NCBI RefSeq assembly: GCF_001425385.1
Contig: NZ_LMQO01000004.1
Coordinates: 248,001 to 312,000 of the forward strand
Source of the DNA: Sphingomonas sp. Leaf407
Lineage (GTDB): Bacteria; Pseudomonadota; Alphaproteobacteria; Sphingomonadales; Sphingomonadaceae
Length of the DNA stretch: 64,000 bases
Reading direction: 5' to 3'
Shown here: piece by piece, positions 36,055-48,083 of the stretch
Numbering within the stretch: position 1 is the first letter of the stretch
How the letters are laid out: each line of letters opens with the position of its first letter
Notes under the pieces: model-generated
The model's database searches: none
The model's input: the letters and a program-made list of their open reading frames with translations, nothing else
What the model was told of the DNA's origin: nothing
Made by a program: the position numbers and the translations under genes

Positions 36055-36674
36055 AACCCCTGCTCATTACCGACTGTGACGAGGTGCTGCTGCACATGGT
36101 CCGCCACTTCGGCACCTGGCTGGGCGAAGCGCACGCGATCGATTTCCGCATGGAGGGCGGCAGCTTCGCAGATTCGATGACCCGCGCCGACGGCACCGTG
36201 CTCGCGCCCGAAGAAATGTGGGAAAAGCTCGACGGCTTCTTCCCCGCCGAAATGGCGCGCCAGACGCTGGTGCCGCACGCCCGCGAGGCGCTCGAACGGC
36301 TCGCTGCCCACGCCGACATCGTCGTGCTGACCAACTTGCAGGACCATTGCCGCACCCACCGCGTCGATCAGCTCGCCACCCACGGCATCGTCCACCGCGT
36401 CGAATGCAATCAGGGGGGCAAGGGCCCGCCGGTCGCGCGGCTCGTCGCCGAATATGGGCCGAGCGTCACCGTGTTCGTCGACGACCTGCCCGTCCACCAC
36501 GAATCGGTCGCGCAGACCGTGCCGGAGGTCCACCGACTGCACATGGTGTCCGAACCCGATCTGGCGGTCCACATTCCCCCCGCGCCCCACGCCCATGCCC
36601 GGATCGACGACTGGGTCGAGGCCGAACGCTGGATCGCGGCGCGTTTCGAACGCGGCCTGCCCGCCACCGCTTGA
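36051..36674 (+). CDS. HAD-superfamily hydrolase
   Basis: 207 residues. The HAD motifs are seen as DCDEVLL (motif I, nucleophile Asp), VVLTNLQDH (motif II), a Lys in NQGGKGPP, and VTVFVDDLPVHHESV (motif IV acids). It probably dephosphorylates a small metabolite. The coupled position after DUF3572 and before a RidA gene gives no clear substrate. Confidence 0.83.
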   Translation: MKPLLITDCDEVLLHMVRHFGTWLGEAHAIDFRMEGGSFADSMTRADGTVLAPEEMWEKLDGFFPAEMARQTLVPHAREALERLAAHADIVVLTNLQDHCRTHRVDQLATHGIVHRVECNQGGKGPPVARLVAEYGPSVTVFVDDLPVHHESVAQTVPEVHRLHMVSEPDLAVHIPPAPHAHARIDDWVEAERWIAARFERGLPATA

Positions 36675-36707
36675 CTGCCACCCCCCTGCCGAACGAGGAA
36701 CTGCTCC

Positions 36708-37172
36708 ATGGCATATGACATCCCTGCGAAACTGGCCGAACGCGGCCTCTCCCTTCCCGTCGCCGCCGCTCCGGTCGCGGCCTATGTTCCGGCGGTCGAG
36801 GCCGGCGGCCTGCTTCACCTCTCGGGCCAGTTGCCCTTCGACGATGGCGAGCTGATGACCGGCCGCGCCGGTGACGACCGCGATCTGGCCTATGCCACCC
36901 GCGCCGCCGAACGCTGCGCGCTGATGGTGCTGGCACAAGCCGAAAAGGCGTTGGGCAGCCTCGACCGGGTCGAGCGCGTCGTGAAGCTCGGCGTGTTCGT
37001 CAATTCGGCCGCGACCTTCACCGATCAGCCCAAGGTCGCGAACGGCGCGTCCGAACTGATGGTCGCGCTGTTCGGCGACGCCGGCACCCACGCCCGCAGC
37101 GCGGTCGGCGTACCCGTCCTCCCGCTCGGCGCGGTGGTGGAGATCGACGCGATCCTCGCCGTTCGCGGTTAA
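36708..37172 (+). CDS. RidA-family (YjgF/YER057c) protein
   Basis: 154 residues with LAERGLSLPVAAAPVAAYVP, the conserved LSGQLPF and, at the C-terminus, HARSAVGVPVLPLGAVVEID (Arg of the deaminase site). RidA proteins hydrolyse reactive enamines and imines formed by PLP enzymes. This longer form with the extra loop belongs to the YjgF/Rid side groups whose substrate is less defined. It lies 33 bp after the HAD gene, in the same operon. Confidence 0.88.
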   Translation: MAYDIPAKLAERGLSLPVAAAPVAAYVPAVEAGGLLHLSGQLPFDDGELMTGRAGDDRDLAYATRAAERCALMVLAQAEKALGSLDRVERVVKLGVFVNSAATFTDQPKVANGASELMVALFGDAGTHARSAVGVPVLPLGAVVEIDAILAVRG

Positions 37173-37690
37173 CCCCATCGTCCTTCCCGCGCAGGCGGGA
37201 ATCCATATACGCCGTCGTCGCGACAGATTCGCTACGTCGGCGGCAATGGGTCCCCGCCTTCGTGGGGATGACCATCAGGGCGGATCGACATCCACTGCCA
37301 CATCGTCACCCCGGACTTGTTCCGGGGTCCACGGCGCAGCGATCGATGCCGCTCGATGCACTGTCGACAGCGCACGCGGCCGGGTGGACCCCGGAACAAG
37401 TCCGGGGTGACAGACAAGGCAGCATTTTCGATCAAGCGCTGTACCGGAATGGCTGAATGTCGTTTCCGCCCTGGACGAGAGTGATCCCGTCCCTCCAATG
37501 CCCGCTGTTGCCGCCACGCAACAGCGGGCGTCGTTGCATCGGCCCGCCGCGCAATAATCATTGTGCGGCGCGGCGGATACCGACATATTCGCGCCATCGA
37601 CGGCCAGACCGCACGGACCAGCAAGGTCCACCCCATCGCGGCGACCGTCAACGCAGGAGAATCACCCCGTAACCGCAGAAAGGGTTTACG
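37173..37690. repeat. 518-bp gap with several palindromic repeats upstream of the porin gene
   Basis: From about 37188 to 37412 there are three REP-like elements: CCCGCGCAGGCGGG at 37188, an opposed CCCCGCCTTCGTGGGG at 37252, and an inverted pair around CCGGACTTGTTCCGGGGTCC (37311) and GGACCCCGGAACAAGTCCGG (37387). The remaining 280 bp before the porin presumably holds its promoter; I see no confident box or other gene there. Confidence 0.75.
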
Positions 37691-38521
37691 ATGCGATTCT
37701 CGACCTTCCTCCCGGCCGCCATTCTGGCAGCCACTGCCGCAGTTCCCGCCATGGCGCAGGAAACCGCGCCACCCGAACCGATCACCGTCAGCGGCAGCGC
37801 GTCGGTCGCGTCCGACTATCGCTTTCGCGGCGTGTCGCAGAGCGACAAGAACGTCGCGGTGCAGGGCGGCATCACCATCGCGCATGAAAGCGGCCTGTAC
37901 ATCGGCACCTGGGGTTCGAACCTCGCCGGCTGGGGCACGTTCGGCGGCGCGAACCTCGAACTCGATCTGATCGCGGGCTACAAGCACACCTTCGACACCG
38001 CGACCGTCGATGCCGGCGTCACCTGGTATACCTATCCGGGCGGCGCGGACGAAACCGACGTGGTCGAATTCTACGGCAAGCTCTCGGGCACCGCCGGCCC
38101 CGCCACGCTCACCGCCGGCGTGTTCTACGCACCCAAGCAGACCTCGCTCGGCCTGTTCACCCGCTCGCTCACCCCGCTGATCGCGGGCGACGGCAGCCGT
38201 CAGGACAATATCTACCTGTCGGGCGATGCCGCCGCGGGCGTGCCGAACACGCCGGTGACGCTGAAGGCGCACATCGGCTATTCGGACGGTAACCCCGGCC
38301 TCGGGCCGAACGGCACCAGCCTTGCCCCCACCGGCAAATATTGGGACTGGTCGCTCGGCGCCGACTTCACCTACAAGAACCTGACGCTGGGCGTCGCCTA
38401 TGTCGACACCGACATTTCGGATCGCGAAGCGCTCTATCTGACGCCGAACTTCAGCAAGACCACCAACGGCAGCCCGATCGCGGCGAGCACCGGCGTCGTC
38501 TCGCTGACCGCCGCCTTCTGA
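37691..38521 (+). CDS. TorF-family putative porin
   Basis: 276 residues with a signal peptide (cleavage after AMA at about residue 22). The TorF family mark is VASDYRFRGVSQSDKNVAVQ near the start of the mature protein, then many alternating beta-strands and a C-terminal Phe (SLTAAF), typical of outer-membrane barrels. The transported substrate is unknown. A run of repeats lies upstream and a repeat-derived segment downstream. Confidence 0.9.
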   Translation: MRFSTFLPAAILAATAAVPAMAQETAPPEPITVSGSASVASDYRFRGVSQSDKNVAVQGGITIAHESGLYIGTWGSNLAGWGTFGGANLELDLIAGYKHTFDTATVDAGVTWYTYPGGADETDVVEFYGKLSGTAGPATLTAGVFYAPKQTSLGLFTRSLTPLIAGDGSRQDNIYLSGDAAAGVPNTPVTLKAHIGYSDGNPGLGPNGTSLAPTGKYWDWSLGADFTYKNLTLGVAYVDTDISDREALYLTPNFSKTTNGSPIAASTGVVSLTAAF

Positions 38522-39081
38522 TCCCGTCCCCCGGTCGCGCACTACGCACCGGGGGACGTTTCCGGCTGTCCTACACCAGCCATCATCGGGCAGGATCGCG
38601 CTATGCGTTCCTGCCCGATGTCTTTCCGTGCCAACCACACCGTCCGGCCATCAGGGACGTTCGGAACGCGCGCCCCGCCTCCGCGCGAAGCGCCCTCCAC
38701 GCCCCGCCCGACAACGCACCAACGCCAAGGCGGAAACGCAACCGCACCGCGCCCACACCCTCTCCGCGCCTCCGCGCCTCCGCGCGAACCAAACCTTCTT
38801 CTGCCCCGAACCACCGAAAAAATAAGAATCACTCGCAACAAACACGCCGCAAGTGTAAACTTTGTCAACTTTGGGGGGAATTACGGAAGGTGAAGCGCCA
38901 CGCCCGCGCCACCATTCCGGCGAAGGCCGCAATCCATACACGCCGACGATGCGGCTCCTGTCCGATCGCCGACGACCGAAGCCCGCCACGGGCAAAAGCC
39001 CGCGTCGTCGGACGGCGCTGCAAGCGCCGCCGGCCGTGCGGGCGTAGCGCGGCTCGACGTAGCTTCGCTACCCGAGCCGCG
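38522..39081. repeat. 560-bp gap with repeat fragment and no convincing gene
   Basis: The gap between the porin and the GNAT gene holds, at about 38758-38808, a fragment TCTCCGCGCCTCCGCGCC followed by GAACCAAACCTTCTT, a half copy of the long inverted repeat at 58411-58642. A short A-rich patch follows at about 38811-38880. I see no frame with a ribosome binding site and no RNA structure I would trust. Confidence 0.5.
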
Positions 39082-39645
39082 CTACGCCCGCACCACCCCA
39101 ACCTCGCTGAACGGCCTCGGCTCCTTCGGCGGCACCGAAGCCTCGTTCAACCGGCATTGCCAAAAGCCGACGTCGATCCACCGCCCCTGCTTGAAGCCGA
39201 TCTCGCGGTACACCCCCGCCCGGCGGAATCCGACCGCCTCGTGCAGCGTGATCGACGCATCGTTGGGCAGCGACAGCACGCCGATCGCCTGGGTGAAGCC
39301 TTGCGCGCGCAGCGTATCGATCAGCGCCTCGTACAACAGCCGCCCGGTGCCCTTCTGCTGCGAGGCACCGGCCAGATAGATCGAGGTTTCGACGACATAG
39401 CGATACGCCGGCCGCTCGCGGAACTTCGACGCATAGGCATAGCCCAGCACCGCATCGCCGTCCGCCGCGCCGGTGGTCGCGACCAGCCACGGGTACAGCC
39501 CGTCGCTCGCCGCCATCCGGTGGCGGATCGCCCGCGCGTCGGGCGCATCGGTTTCGAACGACACGGTCCCGCCCAGCACATAGGGGGCATAGATCGCGGC
39601 GATCGCCGCCGCGTCGTCGCTGCGCGCGCCCCGGATCGCGATCAC
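39082..39645 (-). CDS. GNAT N-acetyltransferase, phosphinothricin acetyltransferase-like
   Basis: 187 residues. The start is a GTG at 39645 that overlaps the sppA stop by 4 bp. The family pattern is IYAPYVLGGTVSFETDAPDA at the N-terminus and, in the acetyl-CoA motif A, IYLAGASQQKGTGRLLYEA, then GFRRAGVYREIGFKQGRWID at the end. These are the marks of Pat/Bar-type acetyltransferases that acetylate small amines such as phosphinothricin or methionine sulfoximine. The real substrate is unknown. Confidence 0.87.
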   Translation of the reverse strand: MIAIRGARSDDAAAIAAIYAPYVLGGTVSFETDAPDARAIRHRMAASDGLYPWLVATTGAADGDAVLGYAYASKFRERPAYRYVVETSIYLAGASQQKGTGRLLYEALIDTLRAQGFTQAIGVLSLPNDASITLHEAVGFRRAGVYREIGFKQGRWIDVGFWQCRLNEASVPPKEPRPFSEVGVVRA

Positions 39646-41528
39646 AGCCCCAGCCTCGCGACGATCAGGTCGAGCAGCGACCGGTCGCTCACCGAGGCAT
39701 CGACTGGTCCCAAGCCCGCGCATTCGAGGCAACGTGCCTGCACTCCGACGCGGCCCGACAGCATCGCGCGGGCGTCGCCCAGCGCCTGCGCCACCACCGC
39801 GCGCTGGTCGCGCGCCGCCATGCCCAGCAGGTCGGTCGCCGCCTGCCCGCCATCGCCCTGATCGCGCTGCTGGTCGGCATAGCTCTTGAGGATCGTCTCC
39901 CATGCGCCCGGCTGCTTGTCGAGGTACACCGCCCGTGCCTTCGCCGGATCGATCTTGGCGCGCTTCGCCGCCTCGGCCACCGCATCGCCCAGCGTCCCGA
40001 ACCGGTCGACCAGCCCGAGCTGGCGCGCGGTCCCGCCGTCCCAGACGCGCCCCTGACCGATCTGGTCGACCCGCGGCTGCGGCAGCTTGCGCGATTGGGC
40101 GACGAGGCCGGTGAAGCGGCGATAGATGTCCTCGACATTGCCCTGCATGATCGCATCGAACGCCGGCGTGGTGCCGCGCGTCACGTCGGGCTGGCCGCTC
40201 AGCGGCGTGGTCGCGACGCCGTCGGCGCTGACGCCGATCTTGGCGAGCGTGTTCTCGAACGTCGGGATCACCCCGAACACCCCGATCGACCCGGTGATCG
40301 TGTTCGGCTCGGCAAAGATCACGTCACCCGGCGTCGACACCCAATAGCCACCCGACGCGGCGAGGCCACCCATCGACACCACGACCGGCAACCCCTTGGC
40401 CTTCGCCTGGAGGATTGCCTGCCGGATGCGCTCCGACGCCAGCACCGATCCGCCCGGCGAATCGACCCGGACGACCAGCGCCTTCAGATTTTTGGTGGCG
40501 AGGCCGTCGAGCAGCAGCTTGGCGATGGTGTCGCCGCCCGCCGTGCCGGCCTTCGCCTCACCGTCGACGATGGTGCCCGCGACGGTGATGACCCCCACCG
40601 CATCGCCCCCGGTCGGCAGCGGGTTGGCCGCCAGCCAGTTGGCGTATTTGATCGTGCGGAAGCTGCCGAGCGGCTTGTTCGCCTCGGCCCCGGCGATTGC
40701 CGCCACCCGCTGCCCGAAGGCGATGCGATCGCCCAGCCTGTCGACCAGCCCGCCGCGCAGGTTCGCCTGCGCCACGTCGCCGCCCGCCGCCTGCACCGTC
40801 TCGGCGGGGCGGGTCAGGAACGCATCGAGCTGCGCCTTGGGCCGCGCCTTCTGGACGGCCGAGCGCCACTGATCGAAGATCGCGCCATACAGCGCCTGAT
40901 TGGCGGCGCGCGCCGGCTCCGACTGGTCGGCGCGGGTGAAGGGCTCGACCGCCGACTTGAACTGGCCGACGCGGTAGACATGCGCGTTGACGCCCAGCTT
41001 GTCGATCAGCCCCTTGTAATAGAGCTGCGACCCGCCCGGCCCGCGAAACATCGTGCCGCCGAACGGGTTCTGCCAGATCTCGCTGGCGTTGGCAGCGATG
41101 CGATAGGCGCCATCGGTATAGAGCGTGGCATAGGCCAGCACCGGCTTGCCGCCGGCGCGCACCCGCGCCACCGCGTCGCCCACTTCGGCCAGCGTGGCGG
41201 GATAGCCTCCGGCGAAGCGGTCCATGTCGAGCACCACCGCCTTGACCCGATTGTCACCCTTCGCCGCATCCAGCGCGCGGACCACGTCGCGCAGCCGCAG
41301 CTCCTGCGCCACGCCCTGTCCCGACAGTGCGGCAAATGGATCGGCTTCGGCGGGCTGTTCGACGATCGATCCCGACAGGTCGAGTACCAGCGCCCCGTCG
41401 GTCACGCGGGTATTGGGCCGCGCCGACAGCGCGGCGAACAATCCCCCGAAGAACAGCAGCATGAGCAGCAGCACCAGCGCGTCCTTGATGCCGACCAGCA
41501 ATTTCCATGCGCCACGTACCAGCTTCAC
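39642..41528 (-). CDS. sppA: Signal peptide peptidase SppA, 67-kDa type (protease IV)
   Basis: 628 residues, the long duplicated form. It is anchored by one N-terminal helix (about residues 15-35). The first half supplies the catalytic Lys (VYRVGQFKSAVEPFTR) and the second the nucleophile Ser in VVVSMGGLAASGGYWVS. RVDSPGGSVLASERIRQAI is the substrate groove region. It degrades cleaved signal peptides in the membrane. The start is GTG at 41528 with GGAAGGAA upstream. The GNAT gene overlaps its end. Confidence 0.94.
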   Translation of the reverse strand: MKLVRGAWKLLVGIKDALVLLLMLLFFGGLFAALSARPNTRVTDGALVLDLSGSIVEQPAEADPFAALSGQGVAQELRLRDVVRALDAAKGDNRVKAVVLDMDRFAGGYPATLAEVGDAVARVRAGGKPVLAYATLYTDGAYRIAANASEIWQNPFGGTMFRGPGGSQLYYKGLIDKLGVNAHVYRVGQFKSAVEPFTRADQSEPARAANQALYGAIFDQWRSAVQKARPKAQLDAFLTRPAETVQAAGGDVAQANLRGGLVDRLGDRIAFGQRVAAIAGAEANKPLGSFRTIKYANWLAANPLPTGGDAVGVITVAGTIVDGEAKAGTAGGDTIAKLLLDGLATKNLKALVVRVDSPGGSVLASERIRQAILQAKAKGLPVVVSMGGLAASGGYWVSTPGDVIFAEPNTITGSIGVFGVIPTFENTLAKIGVSADGVATTPLSGQPDVTRGTTPAFDAIMQGNVEDIYRRFTGLVAQSRKLPQPRVDQIGQGRVWDGGTARQLGLVDRFGTLGDAVAEAAKRAKIDPAKARAVYLDKQPGAWETILKSYADQQRDQGDGGQAATDLLGMAARDQRAVVAQALGDARAMLSGRVGVQARCLECAGLGPVDASVSDRSLLDLIVARLGL

Positions 41529-41682
41529 GCGCGTTCCTTCCGGGGAGTTTATCGTGGATCGATAATTAGCGGCGGATGGCGGCGAGTAAAGCGGAGATGG
41601 CTCCACGGCGGGCCGGCACGGTGTCCCGTCGCGGGCACGGGAAGGATGTTCCTGCCCGCCCCGACGTTCTACATGGCGCGCC

Positions 41683-43074
41683 ATGACCGATGCCGCCGCC
41701 CCTGCCGCTCCGCCCACCGCCCGCGCGGAACTGGCGGCGACGCTGCGGCTCGCCGCACCGCTGGTCGGTGCGAACCTGCTGCAAATGGCGGTCTATGCGG
41801 TCGACGTGGTGTTCGTCGCCCGGCTGGGCACGGTCGAACTCGCCGCCGCGACGCTCGGCGTCTATGCCTACAGCGTCATCCTGTTCGCGCTGTCGGGCCT
41901 CGTCGGCGCGGTCGCGCCGATCATCGCCGCCGAACGCGGGGCACGTTCGCATGCGGTACGCGAGGTGCGGCGGTCGTTCCGCATGGCGCTGTGGATCGCG
42001 GTGCTGGGCAGCGTGCCGTTCATGGCGCTGCTGGCGCATGGCGATGCGCTGCTGCTGGCCACCGGGCAGGACGCGACCGTCGCCGCGCGCGCCGATGCCT
42101 TTCTCGACATATTGCTGTGGGCATTGATCCCCGCGCTGGTCGGCACGGTGATGCGGATCACCGCCTCGGCGCTCGGCCGCCCCGGCTGGGCGATGGTCAT
42201 CACCGCGCTCGGCCTTGCCGTATCGATCCTCGCCAACTGGCTGCTGGTGTTCGGCAACGCCGGCTTCCCTGCGCTTGGGCTGGAGGGATCGGCGATCGCC
42301 AGCCTCGTCACCGCCACCGCGATGATGTTCGCCTATGCGGTCGTGCTGGTCGCCGACCGGCGGCTGCGCCGCTTCCGCCTCTTCGGCCGCTGGTGGCGGA
42401 TCGAGGCGGGCCGGCTGCGCGAGATCGCGGTCCTCGGCCTGCCGATCGCAGCGACGATGACGTTCGAGGGCGCGCTGTTCGCCGCCGCCGGCTTCCTGAT
42501 GGGCCGCATCGGCGTGACCGAGGTGGCGGCGCACGCCATCGCGCTCCAGATCGCGGCATTTCTGTTCCAGGTGCCGTTCGGCATCGCGCAGGCCGCGACG
42601 ATCCGCGTCGGCCTCGCCTATGGCGCCGGCGACCGGACATGGATCGCGCGGGCGGGATGGTCGGCGCTGATCGTCGGCACCGGCTTCATGGGGTTCACCG
42701 CGCTGTTGCTCTGGGCGTTTCCGCGTGCGTTCCTGTCGGTCTATGTCGATGTCGACGCGCCGGCCAATGCCGCGATGATCGCGCTGGCGTTGCCCTATCT
42801 CGCCATCGCCGCGTTGTTCCAACTGGCCGATGGCGCGCAGGCGGTGGCGGCGGGCGTGCTGCGTGGGGTGCAGGATACGCGGGTGCCGATGTTGATCGCG
42901 CTGATCGGCTATTGGCTGGTCGGCTTCGCGACATCGGTAGCACTCGGCTTCTGGACGCCGCTCGCCGGGATCGGCGTGTGGATCGGCCTTGCCCTCGGGC
43001 TGTTCGTGGTCGCGGTGCTGCTGGTTCACCGCTGGCACCGGCGCGAGGCGCTGGGACTGGTTCGGACCGTCTGA
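41683..43074 (+). CDS. MATE-family efflux transporter (NorM-like)
   Basis: 463 residues with 12 helices in two bundles. The N-terminal bundle begins AAPLVGANLLQMAVYAVDVV, typical of NorM-type MATE exporters; the second bundle starts with VLGLPIAATMTFEGALFA. MATE proteins expel cationic drugs or metabolites with Na+ or H+. Substrate unknown. It is divergent from sppA; the 154-bp gap between their starts must hold both promoters. Confidence 0.92.
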   Translation: MTDAAAPAAPPTARAELAATLRLAAPLVGANLLQMAVYAVDVVFVARLGTVELAAATLGVYAYSVILFALSGLVGAVAPIIAAERGARSHAVREVRRSFRMALWIAVLGSVPFMALLAHGDALLLATGQDATVAARADAFLDILLWALIPALVGTVMRITASALGRPGWAMVITALGLAVSILANWLLVFGNAGFPALGLEGSAIASLVTATAMMFAYAVVLVADRRLRRFRLFGRWWRIEAGRLREIAVLGLPIAATMTFEGALFAAAGFLMGRIGVTEVAAHAIALQIAAFLFQVPFGIAQAATIRVGLAYGAGDRTWIARAGWSALIVGTGFMGFTALLLWAFPRAFLSVYVDVDAPANAAMIALALPYLAIAALFQLADGAQAVAAGVLRGVQDTRVPMLIALIGYWLVGFATSVALGFWTPLAGIGVWIGLALGLFVVAVLLVHRWHRREALGLVRTV

Positions 43075-43108
43075 CGCGGCTGTTTGAAAACGCACGATCG
43101 CGCGTTCT

Positions 43109-43190
43109 GCGGTGCCGGCCCGCTCCCCCTCCCGACCACCCACAGCGTATCCTTAATGGGTGGTCGGGAGGGGGAGCGGGCCGGCACCGC
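43109..43190. repeat. 82-bp palindromic intergenic element, copy 2
   Basis: This is the second copy of the element at 3477-3558: outer arms GCGGTGCCGGCCCGCTCCCC and its complement, core CCCACAGCGTATCCTTAATGGG. Sequence just outside also matches weakly in the opposite orientation (GAAAACGC near 43087). It lies downstream of the MATE gene and upstream of the groE promoter. Confidence 0.85.
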
Positions 43191-43275
43191 TTTATCTGAT
43201 ACAGCGCACGTACCGACCGCAAAATTGTTCCGGCGGCGGTTGACGGCGGGTGGGGGGCTCCACATATCCGGAGCG

Positions 43276-43302
43276 CTGGCACTCCCCCCGGGTGAGTGCC
43301 AA
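43276..43302. promoter_or_regulatory. CIRCE operator (HrcA site) of groESL
   Basis: The inverted repeat TGGCACTC, 9-bp spacer, GAGTGCCA (43277-43301) matches the CIRCE consensus and lies 32 bp upstream of the groES start. HrcA represses groE from such sites and is released by heat shock. Confidence 0.92.
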
Positions 43303-43332
43303 GAAATGTTCAACGTAAATAGGGAACCGCGC

Positions 43333-43620
43333 ATGAACTTCCGTCCGCTGCACGACCGCGTACTCGTCCGTCGCGTCGAGGCCGAGGAAAAGACGCTCGG
43401 CGGGATCATCATCCCCGACACCGCCAAGGAAAAGCCGCAGGAAGGCGAAGTCGTCGCCGCCGGCACCGGTGCCCGCACCGAAGCGGGCACGATCACGCCG
43501 CTCGACGTCAAGGCCGGCGACCGCATTCTGTTCGGCAAGTGGTCGGGCACCGAGGTCAAGGTCAACGGTGAAGACCTGCTCATCATGAAGGAATCGGACA
43601 TCTTGGGGATCGTCGGCTGA
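43333..43620 (+). CDS. groES: Co-chaperonin GroES
   Basis: 95 residues: [21 protein letters not shown] at the start, the mobile loop [20 protein letters not shown], and [16 protein letters not shown] at the end. It caps GroEL during protein folding. The CIRCE element lies just upstream, and groEL follows 86 bp later, so both are one heat-shock operon. A GC-rich hairpin (about 43637-43654) lies between them. Confidence 0.98.
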   Translation: MNFRPLHDRVLVRRVEAEEKTLGGIIIPDTAKEKPQEGEVVAAGTGARTEAGTITPLDVKAGDRILFGKWSGTEVKVNGEDLLIMKESDILGIVG

Positions 43621-43673
43621 GCCGACGAGCAACAACCCCGGCGAAGGCCGGGGCCCGGATTCAAGACTCCTGA

Positions 43674-45353
<1,680 letters not shown>

Positions 45354-45360
45354 TTTTGGA

Positions 45361-45384
45361 CGGGTGCAGCGATGGCTGCACCCG
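45361..45384 (+). terminator. Stem-loop after groEL
   Basis: CGGGTGCAGC/GCTGCACCCG is a perfect 10-bp stem with a 4-base loop, starting 7 bp after the groEL stop. No T-run follows, so it may slow RNA decay or act with the next hairpin at 45465. Confidence 0.6.
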
Positions 45385-45464
45385 ACACAAAATCGGAACG
45401 GCCGGCGCCCCGTGCGGGGCGACCGACGGGCGGCGGCTTTGCCGTCGCCGGGTCCAGACAAGAA

Positions 45465-45500
45465 AAAAGGCCGAGAGGGGGATACCCTTCCCGGCCTTTT
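45465..45500. terminator. Bidirectional terminator between groEL and the converging hypothetical gene
   Basis: AAAAGGCC and GGCCTTTT frame an imperfect GC-rich stem. A T-run follows on the plus strand (45497-45500) and an A-run mirrors it on the minus strand, so it can end transcription from both sides. Confidence 0.7.
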
Positions 45501-45543
45501 CCTGTTCGTTACAGGCCAACCACCATGCCCGACGGCAATCCCG

Positions 45544-46002
45544 TCAAGGCTCCGCGCAGACCGTCCCGTTCATCGAAATCAGGGTCGGCAATCCACCAGC
45601 ACGATGATCCATCAGTGCCCATTCGGGATCGCCCGCTTCCGTCGCAAACGACACGACGCATAGATCGTCCGACAAGACCATCTGCAATTCCGGCAAGCGC
45701 CCGAACGTCGTCACATCCAGAACGCGCTTGCCGAGCAGCCGTTTCAACGAAGTCTCGATAACGGCATCCTTGCTCGAGCTACCCGACAATATCCGGTGTT
45801 CATGCTCGATCCGCCATGTCCATTCGATCATCAGCGACAATTCGCCATCGGGATTATTGGCTGGCGTTCCGTCGCTGCGCAGCTTCGGCGTGAGCGCGCC
45901 GAACTCGAACATGATCGCCGTGCCGTGGCCCCGCCAGACGTGCGAGAGCGGCCGTTCGATCAACGCCACCCGGTACTGCTCCAGTATCTGGTTGCCGTTC
46001 AT
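45544..46002 (-). CDS. Hypothetical protein
   Basis: 152 residues, starting MNGNQILEQYRVALIERPLS; a GTG five codons upstream is an alternative. No signal peptide or membrane helix. A central WTWRIEHEHRILSGSSS and a C-terminal half rich in beta pattern are visible; I know no family. Composition near 45721-45840 is about 54% G+C by hand count, lower than neighbours, which hints at later acquisition. It converges with groEL. Confidence 0.6.
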   Translation of the reverse strand: MNGNQILEQYRVALIERPLSHVWRGHGTAIMFEFGALTPKLRSDGTPANNPDGELSLMIEWTWRIEHEHRILSGSSSKDAVIETSLKRLLGKRVLDVTTFGRLPELQMVLSDDLCVVSFATEAGDPEWALMDHRAGGLPTLISMNGTVCAEP

Positions 46003-46030
46003 TCCGGCGGTCCGCACCGTATCGATCTCC

Positions 46031-46441
46031 CTACCTCGCCGGCTTCCACAACTGCGTCTGGCAGAAGAACGCGATGCAGCCCTGCACCTTCAGCGACCCG
46101 TCGGCATTCTTCGACACGATCGATTTGTAGCTCTTGCCGTTGCGCGGGTCGTAGATCCGCCCGCGCCAATCGCTGCCGGCATCGGCAAAGCCCGACAGGA
46201 TCGGCATGCCTAGGATCGGGCGCGACCGCAGCGCGGGATCGCTGTTGTTGACGTCGGTCATCGGCGCGCCGGGCGTCGCCTTGATGATGCGGACCAGTCG
46301 CCCGCACACCTTGTCGCCGCAACGCGCGACTTCGATCACGCCTGCGCCGTCCTCGGTCAGATAGCGACCCGCGATCGGCGTCGCGGCGACGGCCGGGGTC
46401 GCGACTGCTACCGCGGCGAACACCAGCGCGTGCCGCGTCAC
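46031..46441 (-). CDS. DUF2147 exported protein
   Basis: 136 residues: signal peptide (RHALVFAAVAVATPAVA, cleavage near 18), then the DUF2147 domain with PIAGRYLTEDGAGVIEVARC, RPILGMPILSGF and GRIYDPRNGKSYKSIVSK. DUF2147 proteins are predicted periplasmic and unassigned. The start is GTG at 46441, overlapping the preceding gene's stop by 4 bp, so they are coupled. Confidence 0.85.
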   Translation of the reverse strand: MTRHALVFAAVAVATPAVAATPIAGRYLTEDGAGVIEVARCGDKVCGRLVRIIKATPGAPMTDVNNSDPALRSRPILGMPILSGFADAGSDWRGRIYDPRNGKSYKSIVSKNADGSLKVQGCIAFFCQTQLWKPAR

Positions 46442-46719
46442 TTGAAGTTGTCCGCATAGGCTTGCAGCTTCAGCGTGCGCTCGGGCGTGGGTATGACGTG
46501 ATATTCGATCCCCTCGCGCCGGGCGTACTCGGTCGCGGCATCGAGCGAGGGGAATTTCAGCTTCACCTGATCGCGCGTATCGCCCGATCCCGCCCAGCCA
46601 GTCAGCGGATCGGCCTGCTTCGGCTCTGCCGGCTCGAACTCGAGCATCCAGGTGTGCGTCTTGGCACGCCCCGACTGCATCGCGTTCTTGGGAATCTGGT
46701 AGATACGGGCGCTGGGCAT
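46438..46719 (-). CDS. ETC complex I subunit conserved-region protein (NDUFS4-like)
   Basis: 93 residues. SARIYQIPKNAMQSGRAKTH at the start and WAGSGDTRDQVKLKFPSLDA in the middle match the bacterial relatives of NDUFS4 (18-kDa complex I subunit), found in Alphaproteobacteria. It would be an accessory subunit of NADH:ubiquinone oxidoreductase. It opens a two-gene unit with DUF2147, divergent from mdh. Confidence 0.88.
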   Translation of the reverse strand: MPSARIYQIPKNAMQSGRAKTHTWMLEFEPAEPKQADPLTGWAGSGDTRDQVKLKFPSLDAATEYARREGIEYHVIPTPERTLKLQAYADNFK

Positions 46720-47983
<1,264 letters not shown>

Positions 47984-47995
47984 CCACGTAACGTA

Positions 47996-48069
47996 CCCCC
48001 GCGCAGGCGGGGGTCCAGGGTAATGGAGCGTGACGCTTCTGGCTCTGGATCCCCGCCTGCGCGGGGATA
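47996..48069. repeat. Opposed pair of CCCGCGCAGGCGGGG palindromes
   Basis: CCCCCGCGCAGGCGGGGGTCC (split at 47996-48016) and GGATCCCCGCCTGCGCGGGG (48047-48066) face each other, forming a long hairpin directly upstream of the GIY-YIG gene and after mdh. Confidence 0.8.
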
Positions 48070-48083
48070 CGAAAGGCGGCGGG

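Noticed and set aside
40095..43199. Long plus-strand frame opposite sppA and running through the MATE gene
   Set aside because: It is out of frame with the MATE gene and antisense to sppA; composition is that of a shadow frame.
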